DNA from: Dimorphilus gyrociliatus
Taxonomy: Eukaryota; Annelida; Polychaeta; Dinophilidae
DNA: 64,000 bases
Direction of reading: 5' to 3'
Assembly: GCA_904063045.1 (NCBI GenBank)
Contig: CAJFCJ010000002.1
Coordinates: 1,168,185-1,232,184 of the forward strand
The position numbers and the translations under genes are program-made. Below are positions 1 through 12,319 of the stretch, in pieces. The number at the start of each line of letters is the position of its first letter. Position 1 is the first letter of the stretch. The notes under the pieces are model-generated. The model had not been told where the DNA came from. It saw only the letters and a list, made by a program, of their open reading frames with translations, and did no database searches.

Positions 1-1397
1 AAATGGAAGAGCTGCAGTTCGAAATTCAATAGTTCTCGGTTCATTGACTATTGGAGATATAAAATCAATTTTTACAGAAGCTGAATATCTACATGCGGGA
101 AACAGCTTGATAAATGTTGTATTGAGTTTAGATGTTTTTTCACTTCTATCCAAATCAGATATATCATATTTTTTTATTAAACATTCAATTAATAGAACAG
201 AGACTTCATAAATCATTTTTTCTGAAGTAGGTAAATAAGGTAATTTCCAAGAAATTGAAGCAGAATTATAAGATACGTTAATAATATTTATTTGATGTAT
301 TTTAGGAGATTTAATAAATATATCTAAAAGTTTTGTCCATGAAGAATCAAATTGACTCATTTCCAATATAATCTAATATATTTTCAAAAGGAAAAGAGAA
401 ATAATTGTAAATTATGTAATCTAATTGAACTATGCTTTATTTCATTTTTATTCCATACTCTTTGATCAAATAACATCTTATGAACAATAAAGCTCTTGGA
501 TTTTATTGCAACGTCCGAAAATGTCTGCGATACGCATGGTCTGTTGCAGTTTATCCTTAAGTTAATTAATGGACTTGTACAATTCTTTATCTAATTAATA
601 AATATATGAAAATTACGAAAATACACAATTACTTTTAGCTTCATTAATTATATACATACTATCCATCTAAACTGCAATGAAAAGAATCCAGATTTTTGTA
701 CTTGCTTCACATGATATGAAACATTTTTTGGAAGGTCATAATCTAATTAAAAGAAATATTACTTAGAAGAAATTCACTAATGGAATTGATTAACTTGCTA
801 CTGCAATCTTGTTTGTTTTCATTAAAGAAGTTTTTCCTTCTTTCTTGCAGTTGAGGTGTTATAGATCTTGATGGTTTACTTGCCATTGATACATACAATT
901 TGTTGGTTGTTTTGTCTAAATAGACAATTTTAACTCGAAATCTTTAAAGGGATATATTACTACCTTTGTTTTTAGGATATCGTTTCTACTACCTATATTG
1001 AACATCTGGCCTTGAAATATAAGATATTCTATAAGGAGCATTTGGATAATGTCTCATTCGGGAATATTCTTGCCAGGATTTCCCATTAATTTCCTATTGT
1101 TATATTATGTAGTACATACAAATTTGTTTTTGTCTATAGTATATATGATTCATAAAGTTTTACCACTTCTAAGATATATTCTTCTATAGTAAAACCGTTC
1201 GCTACTTTTGATAATCCATCAAATGAGACATCTAACAGAGTTGACCTAATAGTTACCACTTTAGGGAAAATGTCTGATACCGGTTTATCTATACAAAATT
1301 AGTTTATTAATCGAAGGTTGTGACTACTGTATATGTCTTTCTTTACTTAAATAAGTCATTATCTTTGTGAAGTTATTTGGAGAACCATTAGCCAAGC
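1..1397 (-). CDS. Fibronectin type III domain protein, partial at left edge
   Basis: Not a single ORF; I pieced it together from splice sites and phase. Candidate exons, in order of transcription, are 1397-1347, 1288-1164, 1093-993, 941-763, 590-478 and 372-1. The joins 1347/1288, 1164/1093 and 993/941 keep frame and rebuild one FN3-like domain, with VVTIRSTLLDVSF as early strands and VQYRFRVKIVYLD as the late tyrosine-containing strand. The exon at 372-1 holds a second FN3-like unit (SASISWKLP, later YSASVKIDF) and is open to the window edge. The exon at 590-478 reads as a short coiled-coil-like stretch but has a stop (TAA) in frame at 562-564, and its join to the 372-1 exon is unresolved. 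FN3 domains bind proteins in adhesion or cytoskeletal molecules; I cannot name the family. No signal peptide seen; the true 5' end may lie further right. A decayed gene, or two genes, are alternatives. Confidence 0.5.
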
Positions 1398-1979
1398 CTA
1401 TAAATATAACAAGAATATTCTTTTATCTTTTCTACCTTAAGCTATACATTGTTTTTTCATAAAATATAAATGTATAGAACTTACTTAAAAATTCATTAAT
1501 CAATATGAATTTTAATATTAAATACATCATGCTATAAGCTTTTAAGAATTTAAATTGAATATCACGTCATCTAGTGTTCAACATAAATAAAAGAATATAA
1601 AATTAAGAAGAAATCTAGCTATCTAAATTATTCAAGTAGCAGATTATTTGTACGATTTTAAGAGTTCTCAAGAATAAAAAATCGATTACTTTAATTAAGT
1701 ATCAGAAAGTATTGGTATCATGATTTAAATATACAAAGAAAATTACCATTATGTATATTGATTAGATAAAAACATGAAGATATATTTAATATGGTGTATT
1801 AAATAACATTAGAATTTATTAATAAGGGAAATAAGTTATAGTGAATTTTGCTTTAGTTATGTGTTAAATATATATATAATTTATATTAATAGTTTAATCA
1901 AGATATACCCAGTTTCCAGTCATATTGGTACACATGTGATAAAATACAAACAGGACTTAGGAGGCGGAATTATAATTTA
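1398..1979. other. AT-rich intergenic stretch
   Basis: Very AT-rich DNA between two minus-strand genes. No ORF with a family match was seen. It should hold the 5' end of the FN3 gene and the 3' UTR of the FRRS1-like gene. Confidence 0.4.
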
Positions 1980-2901
1980 TTATGAGCGTACTATAGGTGC
2001 TATCAATGCCAATAACAAAGCCATTACAAATAAACCATAAAAGAATAAAATATAAGTGGCAGAACTTCCAATCTGATAAACAGTGGCAAAAAGAAACATT
2101 TTATATTCTTTTAGTTACTATAATAATCTTATAATATTCTATTTTAACTTTCCTATTTAAATAGTTTAATGTTCGTACCTTATAATTTCTTGATTTATTT
2201 ACTGTTTCTTCGTTTTCATTGTCAAATTGAACGTGAGGAATTGAAGCTAGTTTTTATTTTTTTTCAAGTGTTAATTCTTCTATTTAAAGTAATTTTATTT
2301 TAATTATAAAACTTACTCCTTTCGGCTCTTATTTTTATAAATAATAAGGTTATTTCTGTAAGAATGTGAAATATTGCATAAGTTACTATAATCCATCTAT
2401 TCCATTCCGGCATATATGATTTTGGTGAATAAGTCATGATAAATGCATTAGAGACTGTTTGAGAAAATAAACATTTATATTTACAACTGTTACTCTGCAT
2501 TATTTTTTATTCATGTAAGATAAAAGTTTACCTGCTCCTAAATGACATATAATACCAATCGGCCTATGTATATTGTTAAAAATTATCCTTCTCTTGTGCA
2601 TAGGAGGCGGTCGAAACACAGCTATTATAGGCTGAAAAATCTTAATAATAAGTAATCAGGTGATTTTCTGATATGTAACGATTACGTTTAAAATACTTAG
2701 GCATGTTACAATTATTCCAATTATAGGGTGAGCAACTGCAACCCCTGATAAATCTTTTGAATACCCCTTAACTTTAATGAATATTAGTATAAAAGCAATA
2801 CAGCCCAGTATCGTTGCTGTTATCATTAAAGCTCGATGGACCTAAAAGGTTAAAGTACTCAAAGTTAGTACATCGACAACCACTGACTAATATATATATA
2901 G

Positions 2902-2934
<33 letters not shown>

Positions 2935-3775
2935 CCAGAAACCAGGTATGCGTTGATCGGAATTGTCCAAAGAAAGATTTGCAATATCTTGCAACAAGCA
3001 TTCCCGAACTTCCGAGCAAGAGCCACGCAATTAGCATAAATGATCCATGTAAAAGTACAAGAGTATCTTTTTTTAGTCCAGTTATATCAACAAAAGTCAA
3101 TAGATTCATTTTTTCTGGTGACATAAAAGGAGATACTGTGTGCTTATGCTTTACTCCTTTTTTCGTTGTAGGACCTCTAGCCAGAAGCAAGTAATATTTA
3201 CTCTTAAAATTTGGAGTATATTTAGCTCCTGTCGTTGTTACGTGCATACTAAAAGTACATTGAATAAAACCATCACTATAATTTGCTTGAAACGGTTGCG
3301 ATAGATCCATTCCTGCATATTTATCTTTCAAAACTCTATTACCAGTTCTCCGTCCACCTGAATTTAAATAATTCCAGGATCTTTGAATTAAGGCGTTGCT
3401 TGATGATTGATTATAAAGACAATCTACTACGTAATTATCTCCCTGAAAATATTATTAAACACTCTTAAACATACTACTAAAGCTATTGGCTAAGGTGCAA
3501 ACCATTTGAGCTTCGTCAGAGAATCCAACAGATGTCCAATGAATACCTGACAAGGCTTGTGATTGCATTTCAAATAAAATAGTATCTGTAGCTTTATGCC
3601 ATCTAAAAGTAATTAGAGATAGGCAGTTCCTTCCATTGCAATTAGGTGGCATTCTGTAGCAACCTTTAATTGAGCCACATCCTTTTGTACTAATAGAAAC
3701 AAAACTACCACCTATAAATTCCAAATAAGGAAGAATTAGAACCAAAACAAAAAGAATTCTTCCCCTTTCTTTCAT
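1980..3775 (-). CDS. FRRS1-like DOMON/cytochrome b561 protein, short form
   Basis: Membrane ferric-reductase-like protein: an N-terminal signal segment (ILFVLVLILPYLEF), one DOMON domain, then a cytochrome b561 membrane core and a final hydrophobic helix. The family moves electrons across a membrane through haem b. Four haem-ligand candidate histidines are visible, in LLHGSF, LVHRAL, VAHPII and NNIHRP. The first exon runs from 3775; the DOMON intron falls at ...DEAQM|GDNYV, the same place as in the divergent neighbour. A TA-repeat intron splits WFL|VHR near 2850-2935. The last exon (about 2075-1980) ends APIVRS. It lacks the Reeler domain and second DOMON of its neighbour. Some small exons between 2290 and 2075 were not resolved. 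Family call is firm; exact substrate is unknown. Confidence 0.85.
2895..2932. repeat. (TA)n microsatellite in an intron
   Basis: Run of alternating TA filling most of a short intron of the minus-strand FRRS1-like gene, directly after its splice donor. Confidence 0.9.
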
Positions 3776-4440
3776 AATCCTTTATTAACTGTATAATTTC
3801 TGATTGCACTAATACTACTGTAATACGAACCGCCCATTAATTTCAGATAACTCAACTGCAGGCTGATTTTTTTGTCCTAATTGAGGAAAATTTCTCCGTT
3901 TACGTAATAAAGATAATACTAATAAAATGAATAAAAATCTATTGCATCAATTTAGCTAGAGACGTTCTCTTATCACTAGATGAGTAACATTCAACTGAGA
4001 ATTAGACCATCCCTCACGCCTAATAAATCATGAAGCCTCTTGTAGGCTGAAATAGTTTACTTAATAGCAAGATGCTTTGATAAGATTTTTTTATCTCTCG
4101 AGTTTAAAAATATAGTCGTTTAATAGTGACAATGGCGTTTGATATTTAATCTTTTGCCTAATTTGCATATAGCTACTCAGAAATACGCACTATTCGTTGA
4201 TAATTTAATTTCTACTTCTAAATTATGTCAAGTGATATCAATTCATCCGTAATCTTAATATGTACATTACAGGTTAAGTTGAACAAGTAGATCGTTAAGA
4301 TAGCGACCATTTATTTAGGACTAAGTGAAACTCTTATCGTCCACGAACCTCAGTCAGCATAGAGCAATCTTGCCGGGACTTCTACAAAAAAAAAAGAAAA
4401 AAAAGTCAAAGAAACCACTGTAGAAGGAAAAACAACTCTC
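3776..4440. promoter_or_regulatory. Head-to-head promoter region of the FRRS1-like pair
   Basis: About 665 bases between the start codons of two divergently transcribed paralogues. No ORF or strong named promoter motif was seen. By position it must hold both 5' UTRs and promoters, possibly shared. Confidence 0.5.
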
Positions 4441-7400
4441 ATGGATAAATTTCTCAAGCTGATCGCTCTCATCAGTTGCTTTTTGCATACAGATAGCACA
4501 AGCAGGGGAGGTATTTCTTTTAATTCCTTAAATAATTTACTTTTCAACTTTTTTGTCTACTTTGCATTTAGCTCCGGAAACAGCTTGTGACGATATGATT
4601 CCACAGCATGTCGTACCACCTCAGACAAGCCCGTTTCCAATGGAATTAACACTCTCTTCGTATATATACAATGAAGGAACAACTATAGACAGTGAGCTAT
4701 CTCCCCGCCAACTTCTGACAAAGAGTTATTAACAAAGAATTCTGTTTATTTCTATTACAGTTACCTTAAAACACAAGAATAATACACCAATTGCTGGAGT
4801 TTTTGCACAAATGAGAAGAGCCAATAGCCCAAATACAACACTTTATGGATCATTTGAAGGAGACAATGACAATTTCAGGACAGCTTGCAATGAAAGTCGG
4901 GCGATTACTCATAGCAAGAGGCTAATCAGTTTAAACGAAATTAAATTTACATGGAAACCCCCTCAAGATAATGCTGATTCTGGTCCTTTGCAACTTTGGA
5001 TTTCAATTGTTCAAGACTTTACAACATTCTGGGTTCAACAGAAATCAAACGTGATAAACTATGTAAGCTTGTCTTTTCGAAACAAAACTATCTTTTATTA
5101 TAATCAATGAAAATTTTATTAGAGTAATGCTTTACCACCAACGCAAGAGATAAGTCTAGCTGACTGTAGCACGACAAAAGACTGTTTTAAAGTACCCGAA
5201 AATTGTGGTAAAGAAGCAGATTGTGATTACTTGTTAACTTGGAGACCTGACAATCAGAGAGGACTTATTAATTTTGAGATAAGTGCAAAAATACCTACAG
5301 ATCAGTTTTGGACAGCAGTAGGATTTTCCAAAGATCTCGATATGGTAATTTTAATTTAAAGATAATAAAAAAAGTATTCAAACTCTTTAATTATTATTAA
5401 ATCACTTAAAAAGGGAGAAGATTCCGTTATTGATTGTTTGGTTAATGCCTCTACAAGTCTAGTTGAAGTTCAGGCGTCCTGGAACGAAGGGAGAACTAAT
5501 GAAGTCCTTAATAATAAGGTGCTTTCGTACATTCAAACTCTAGAAAGATAATATTTTTTGACTGATAATAAACAACAGCTTTTAGGATTAATCCCAGATT
5601 CGATATCAGGGGCTAGGGTCAACGATCGACTTCGATGCCGTTTTCAGAGACAAATCACGATTGCCAGATCAGACACCAATAAGATATACGATTTGAATAC
5701 TGAATATTACGTCTTCCTTGGAAAAGGCATAGTTTTGCAAGATAGTACTAAAATGCAACATTCACAAATTCCTGAAAAGTCAGCTTCAAAGCTATTAATG
5801 ACAACTATAAGAAATGGAACAACAAGACCAGTAATTATTACTTTTTAACTAATGAAGTATATCGGGCTACAAGACTTTAAATTAACTAAAAAACATAATT
5901 TGTAAAAAAGACTTGGCATATCTTCATAAAGAGTGCAACCAAATTTTATAATAGTGTTGATATTGTATTGTTTTATTTACAAATGTATAACAAGTTACTA
6001 TAGATATTATCTTATTTTTTACTCACTAGACCTCTGACCCAAGCCAAGGAATCGATACTCGTCGCTGTGGGTCAGAAAAAGGTTGCTACCGTTATCCCGA
6101 AGGGTGTGAGGAGAGTGTTTGTCACTATTTGCTAACATGGAAACCTAGTGATAACAAGGAAAAGATCGAATTTGAGATAAGCGCTGACGATAGCGATTCT
6201 AAAACAGATTGGACAAGTGTTGCCTTTTCAGAAGATACTATTATGGTTTATACGCAAATAATTATATACTTAACGAATTTATAGAATTCGTTTTCTTCAT
6301 AGGGAGATGACAGTGTCATTGATTGCCTCTATAATTCGGATGATGTTTCTATAAACATTCAAGCATCGTGGAATCGTAGAGTTAAAGATAATGAAGTTTT
6401 AAATAACAAGGTCTTTTTAAAATATATTACAAAGTTTTTATTAATACATTATAACAAATATCTCTATTCGTTAATAGCTTCTAGGATTGGACCAAGATAC
6501 TTTTTTTGGATCAAGAGTTAATGGTCGCTTAAGGTGTAGATTCACAAGATCTGTTAAAGTAGCTAATGATGATCCTGAAGCAAGCAGGGTTTTCGACCTT
6601 TCAGAGCAGTATTACGTATTTATAGGAAAGGGTTCCGCCGTTCGAGGCATAAAGATGAAACACACTTCAATTCCAGTAATATCTCCAAGGAAAGTTCCTC
6701 TAACTGAAATTGGCGATGTCTCTGGATTAGCTAAATTTCCTTTGGTCAAAGCCCATGGCATTTTGATGATTGTTGCTTGGTCATTTTTCGCTAATATAGG
6801 ATTGCTCTTGCCAAGATATTTTAAATTATGCTGGAATAAATATCAATTGTTCAACGAAAAGATCTGGTTTCAAATTCATAGAATGTGTATGATAACTGTA
6901 GTTTTGTGCACTATAACTGCATTTATTGTTATTTTCGTAGAAGTTAAAGGTTTTAGTCAAGGTTCTAAACCTATTATTCATGCCATAATAGGAATCATTG
7001 TAACAGTTCTATGTGTTTTAAATCCTATAATGGCCGTATTTCGTCCACCTCCTAAACATCCAAAACGGCCAATATTTAATTGGCTACACTTTTTAGCCGG
7101 ACAAATTGCTCATATTCTTACAGTACCAATGATATACTTAGCATTCCCATTCGGAAAAGTCTATGCTCCTTCATGGCTAAAATGGGTCTATACAGCAATA
7201 ATAATTCAACACATTTTCGTTGAAGTTCTTTTATTTCTATACAAATACGTGAAAATTTCCCCAAATTCAGGTAAGATAATCATACATATTACATATAAAT
7301 GTACTTATTAAGCTGTAATTTTCTTCCTGAATAGTAAATCCATTGAATGGTAAAGATTCTGACAATCAAGTAGTTGCCGAAGAGGAAACTAAAGTATTTA

Positions 7401-7552
7401 CTCTTTTTCTATTCAATTTATAACCTACTTAATAATCATTTTTTTCTCAACAATTACAGCCTGACAACGTTCCCACTGCAATCATCATGACCTATTTTTT
7501 TATTTTACTTGCCCTAGTAACAACGATTGTTATCACCTTAGGAAGAGCATAG
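4441..7552 (+). CDS. FRRS1-like Reeler-DOMON-DOMON-cytochrome b561 protein
   Basis: Larger paralogue of the gene at 1980-3775. Domains in order: signal peptide (MDKFLKLIALISCFL), Reeler domain (exons from 4574), DOMON 1 (about 5113-5832), DOMON 2 (about 6030-6730), then a six-helix cytochrome b561 core and a last hydrophobic exon ending GRA. Candidate haem histidines sit in KAHGIL, FQIHRM, IIHAII and NWLHFL. Both DOMON units are split at the same points (M|GED or M|GDD, and NNK|LGL), so the second arose by duplication of a set of exons. DOMON 1 exits at ...TTRP and joins phase 0 to TSDPSQG at 6030. Human FRRS1 has one DOMON after the Reeler domain, so two is unusual. Likely acts in the plasma or endosomal membrane in ferric or related reduction. 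Confidence 0.87.
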
Positions 7553-7604
7553 AAAATCTTTAATTATATGCATATGGACGTATATATTAGTATATACAGT
7601 ATAA

Positions 7605-7652
<48 letters not shown>

Positions 7653-8898
7653 TTATATAAATATACGTTCGTTGCTAGATGATTATACAGTTTATTGATT
7701 AGGTTACTTGTGTATTTTATACAAATTTATGTACTTTATTGTATTTTTTACAGAACAATATAAAAAATTTATTCTACGTTGAAGATAACCACTTGAACAA
7801 TTATTAAATCCATTTCTTTGCTTTCCTCCTTGTTTATTAAGATAATAAGAGGTAATGCAAGACAGTATATATATATATATATATAGATATATACAGTATA
7901 TACTGTTATACGTATATATAATACATATATAATTATTAAGGTAACGATATTTATAAAGTAAAAAGATAATGCTAAATTGGCACATCGCCATCTGGTGTTC
8001 TCGACTTGTAAAATAATACAAATACATCCATCAATTCCATTGTAGAATGTCTATTGAAGAACACCTGTAAGTACATCAACTTTTTTACTCAATCTACTAA
8101 AATAAATATATAAATTTAAGGTAATGAGGTCTTTTATGTATAATACATCACGAAGAATTTATAGAAATTGAGATGTTCAATCGAGACTCTCACCTTGAAA
8201 TAACATATTCGATTATTATTTATATAAGTATATTATAATGTTTAATTGATAAAACTAACTAAAGAAAATGAAATTTGAATAATAACAACCATTACGCTTT
8301 TATTAGATTATATAACTACACAGTTCCGTAAGTCGGAGAGCTTATTCAATGAAATATTTAAGCGTAATTCCGTTTGTTATAAATGCTGCATGAATTATTA
8401 ATTATCGAGTTAAAAATTGATTTGCAAAAGTACCCTCCCACCTTTAAAATAATATAGTGAAATTATGCAAGTTGTGGTTATTTATAATACATAAAAATTC
8501 GTAAGAAAATAAAAGGTTATTTTATACTAGCCAAGATTACTAATAATTTTTCATTAATATTTAAAAGAAAGCATAATTAGTCGTTAGAAAAATTTAATTA
8601 TGTTTTTGCCGTGAACTCTACCTTTGTGTTATTAGTTTTACAATGTTTAATACATTTGAAAGGTAAGTCTAGGATAACATTGATGCGTTGTTGCTATGGA
8701 TGCAGAGCAAACGAGACAAAGTAGAAAACCAGAGTTTGCCTAAGATATTGAACGTTTTATATGCAGCGCCACGTTCACTTTTCTATTCATACATCATTAT
8801 TACAAATATTGTACATTTAAATGTGTTAAAAGTCTCATATGGCAATTAAAGGGGTCAAATGACGTTTTGAAAGAATATGAAAAGCGACTGCGTTTCAT
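7553..8898. other. Gene-poor region with TA repeats
   Basis: No supported gene. Contains (TA)n runs at about 7604-7648 and 7868-7886, two copies of the 11-base TATACAGTATA palindrome (7593-7603, 7890-7900), and a CTCF-like site (reverse complement CACCAGATGGCG) at 7986-7997. A TGA about 20 bases upstream of the 8899 ORF is in frame with it. Confidence 0.5.
7986..7997 (-). promoter_or_regulatory. CTCF-like motif
   Basis: CACCAGATGGCG on the minus strand matches the core of the conserved bilaterian CTCF consensus (CCASYAGRKGGCR). It lies between genes. Binding is inferred. Confidence 0.4.
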
Positions 8899-9390
8899 AT
8901 GGAAGACGAAATCGATCGTGAGCCAGTGAAACTAACCGATAAGGCGTCGTTTCGCGACGAATCGGAATCAATCAGAAGGGCTTTGGAAGAGACTAGGAGA
9001 CGACACACAAAATCTTTACCGTCCGCTAGCGGAAAATCAAAACCAGGACAACTGCAGCAACTACCTGTAACTCCCCATTTACAACCAGAAATGCACAGCA
9101 GACAGCTAAACAGGGCTCAAGTAGGCGATGTGGAGAAGAAGAAATTAGAACCACTTAACAAAGAAATGAAAGTTATGCTCCCTACTATCAATACGTTCGA
9201 TGGACCTCAGTCTGCAAGAACTACTCTACCACCGGTAAGTCCTTCTGATAAAAGAAAATTGGAAGAATTGTCTTACAAAGACAAAGTCAAGTTGCATAAT
9301 AGTGCTCCCAACAGTCCACTTGTAGGAAGATCTCCTTTGAAAACGAAAATTACTTTGGACAGTTCTTCTTTACTGTCACCGAGAAAATAA
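8899..9390 (+). CDS. Unrecognised single-exon protein, 163 residues
   Basis: I do not recognise a family. The ATG at 8899 is preceded in frame by a nearby TGA, so the start is well defined. The product is hydrophilic and probably disordered: a charged N-terminus with a short helix-prone stretch (SIRRALEETRRRHTKS), then serine/proline-rich sequence with several S/T-P sites (SPSDKRK, SAPNSPL, GRSPLK, SPRK) like CDK or MAPK targets. No membrane segment or signal. It converges on NASP with only about 105 bases between the stop codons. Base composition is less AT-rich than its flanks, which supports coding. Confidence 0.6.
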   Translation: MEDEIDREPVKLTDKASFRDESESIRRALEETRRRHTKSLPSASGKSKPGQLQQLPVTPHLQPEMHSRQLNRAQVGDVEKKKLEPLNKEMKVMLPTINTFDGPQSARTTLPPVSPSDKRKLEELSYKDKVKLHNSAPNSPLVGRSPLKTKITLDSSSLLSPRK

Positions 9391-9495
9391 TGCGTTTCAC
9401 TTTGCATTTATTTAACAAAACACGCTTTTTGAGTATAAAAACTATAGCTAAAAACATCAAGTTTACAAGTGGGTAAGAGAAATGAACGGCAAATG

Positions 9496-11881
9496 CTAAG
9501 ATTGATTCTGTATAGCTTCCTCTGTCTTTTCTTCCATGTTGACGTCGCCGTTTCCATTCACAGCTTCTCCATTTTCCTTTCCAGTATCCGTTCGAATCTT
9601 TTTCACAGGAGATTTATCGGTTACGGAATTATCCTCCTCGTCCGGTTTGCGCTAAAAATCGATTTTTATTATTATTATTATTGTTTTTAAATGAAGTCTT
9701 AAATTACCTTTTTAACGAGGTGAGAAACGTCATTAGCTCTCTTTGGTTGAAGAGTTTTCACGGGTGGGTCAGAAGTAGTCATAGGAGTACCAAAACCAGT
9801 ACTTGTTGCTCCGAGCTGTACAAATGAAATTATTTACTAAATATATAAATATATATATAAGTGACTAATGTGTTGCTTACATCAGGGGTAACAGCATCTT
9901 TTACAATTTCCTTAACTCTATCTTTTTCTTTTTGCTCAATGAGAGTTTCATCGATCTAATGAGTTAGTCAATCAATTAGTATTAAATATTCGATAAATTT
10001 AGAGAGGAATACCTTTCGTTGCAGATCTGGAATTAGATCTTCCAATTCCTTAATTTCATCTGAGACACTTTTCCCATCCTTCTCTTCTTCCTTTTCAGCT
10101 ACTTCTTTTTTCAAAATATCTAATGGACATAACAAGTCAGAGGAGTATAATAAAATGCAAGTCTACACACCAATTTTGTTTTGCAGAACTTCAACAGATA
10201 GTTTCAAATACTTTATAGCAGAGTCGTAATCGTACGAGTTAATGTGGCAATTTCCCAACCACAAATATCTATTATAAACAAGATTATAATTTTATTAAAA
10301 ATTAATGCTAGGTATTAAAATCAAATGAACATACGTCTCGGAAATTAATCTGGCATCAGCCTTTTCACTTTCAAGTATTTCTAGACTTTTCTTAAAATCA
10401 TTACTGGCATTTTCATATGAATCTGGATAAGTTAGTAAAGAAAATAAATATCCTGGACGAAAGTTTTATTCAAGATGACATGCCTGACTCCATGCTGATT
10501 TCTCCAAGTTTCAAGTGACATTCGGCAATGTTTAGTTTAGCTTCTCGGTTATCTTTTCTGAAAAAAATTCGTATTAAGACTGAATAATTTATCATTGACT
10601 GTTCTTACTTCGCAAAAATTAGCTTGGCTAATTCTATCATTTCCCAGGCAAGCTGAATATTGCTGACTTCATTTTCATCTGGCTGTCAAATATTGAAAAA
10701 TCTAACCAAATTTTTACTTAAACATATTATCACTTACACAATCATCCTGCTCATCAGACTCTTTTCCATTTTCTTCTTGTTCTTCGTCCGCAATATCCTC
10801 GTCATCATTTTCCTCAACTTCGTTTGATTCTTCCATCGCTTCTTCATTGTTTTCAGTTGTCTCAGTCTCTCCCTCAGTTGTTGATGCTGATATCAAGATT
10901 TAAAGTATTGAGAAGTATAAAATATAAACATATACATACTGGGCTCTTTCTCAGACACGTCTTGTTTTTCTGATGTTTCAGGTTCCTTAGTTTTTTCCAC
11001 CTCTTTAGCCGCTTCAGCTTCTGCGTCTTTGTCAGTGTTATCTGTAGGCTTTTCTTCACATTTTTTCTCCTCTGTAGATTCTTTATCTTCAACCTTTTTC
11101 TCTTCTGTAGGTTTCTCGTCATCCTTTTTCTCCTCTGTAGGTTTCTCGTCGTCTTTTTTCTCATCAGTGGATTTCTCTTCATCCTTTTTCTCCGTTTCTG
11201 CATCCATACTTTCACTCTCCTTTCCATTTTCCTCTTTCTTTGTGACTGGTTCTTTCTCAATCATGGCATCTATGACGTCATCAGCAATCTTTTCTTTTTC
11301 TTCTTCCGTCACTGTATCAGGAGTTTCAACTTTGGAATCCGTATTTTCTTCCTCTTTAGCTTCCTTCAGTTCTTCTAACTTTTCCTCAACTAGCAAAAAG
11401 TGTTAAAATTACATAACATGAATAACAGAATTTATTCGATATTATTACCTCCTTCCAATGCCTTTCCTAATACAGAGCTCTCCATTCTCGATAGGTCCAA
11501 GAGGGCCTTGCCATAGCATAAGTAAGCATCAGCACACTCGTCCGCTAGGTCCCCACAATGTTTCGCTCTAAGAAAATAGCCGGCTTACAAAAAACATTCA
11601 ATTTTCATGAAAATAACTTACATAAGTCGGCAAGCTTCTTGCAGTTGTCCACAAGCTTCTTTAACTTCACCGCAAATAAGGTTTCTCTTACCCGTGTTCA
11701 GTAATTTAAATGCCTCGACCGTATTTTTCTTGCTGTAAAAACGTTACTTTTTGAAGCGCGCGAAAGCAAGCAGTTAAAAAATGAAAGTGTTCCTGTCTTT
11801 TAACTGTAGTTTTTAATTAAGAGTATTCTGGAAAACTTACTTATCTTCCATCGTACTCGTGCTTGGTTCTTCAGACGACAT
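9496..11881 (-). CDS. NASP: NASP, histone H1/H3-H4 chaperone with interrupted TPRs
   Basis: Nuclear autoantigenic sperm protein homologue; binds histones H3-H4 (and H1) in the nucleus and supplies them for chromatin assembly. Starts MSSEEPSTSTMEDK; the first TPR follows (VEAFKLLNTGKRNL). A long Glu/Lys/Asp-rich stretch with repeated EEKKDDEKPT units (about 10890-11390) interrupts the TPR array, as the acidic insert does in known NASP. Further TPR exons follow, and the C-terminus is lysine-rich and NLS-like (SPVKKIRTD). At least ten short exons. Its 5' end faces BTF3, and a consensus CRE (TGACGTCA) lies 72 bases upstream of the ATG. The antisense ORF over the acidic repeat is a shadow. Confidence 0.9.
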
Positions 11882-12319
11882 TACGCTGGTGATTAACAGA
11901 AAGGTTAAAAAAATGAGTGAGGGTTTGGCGCCTTGAACCAAATAATTGAGAGTGACGTCATTTCCCTTTCTCCCAAGTATTCACTTTAAAATATTTTTTT
12001 CTGTCTAACAAAATCTTCCAAAAAATTTCTTTCTGAACAGCTTATTAAAATTAATATTTTAATATTAAGTAAAATGGAAAATTCAAGAACGGTATTTTAA
12101 ACACAAAAAATGAAATATGTGTGAACCGGAAATTTCAACCACGTGATTTTCTTTCGGCAACAGCCATTTTTGCTACGGCGTGCTCTCAGAGTTGAGAAGA
12201 CTGAACTCCATAAATACCGTGAGTTTCGATTTATTTTGCATTAAAAGTAATTGTAAATAATTAGTATAGCATTACTGAATGTTATTAATATAATATTTTA
12301 TTCATTTATGTAGTTGAAC
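11882..12319. promoter_or_regulatory. Divergent NASP/BTF3 promoter
   Basis: Shared upstream region. It holds a perfect CRE (TGACGTCA, 11953-11960) near NASP, and an ETS-type CCGGAA (12126-12131) plus an E-box CACGTG (12140-12145) near BTF3. BTF3 seems to have a non-coding first exon with a GTGAGT donor at 12219 and an acceptor just before 12314. Confidence 0.6.

Noticed and set aside
2814-3194. Plus-strand ORF of 126 codons
   Set aside because: Overlaps in antisense the well-supported b561 exon of the minus-strand FRRS1-like gene and includes a TA microsatellite.
7704-8027. Minus-strand ORF of 107 codons
   Set aside because: Made of TA-repeat-derived Tyr/Ile runs; composition is that of AT-rich intergenic DNA.
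11029-11406. Long serine/phenylalanine-rich plus-strand ORF
   Set aside because: Antisense shadow of the NASP Glu/Lys-rich repeat; no family features.
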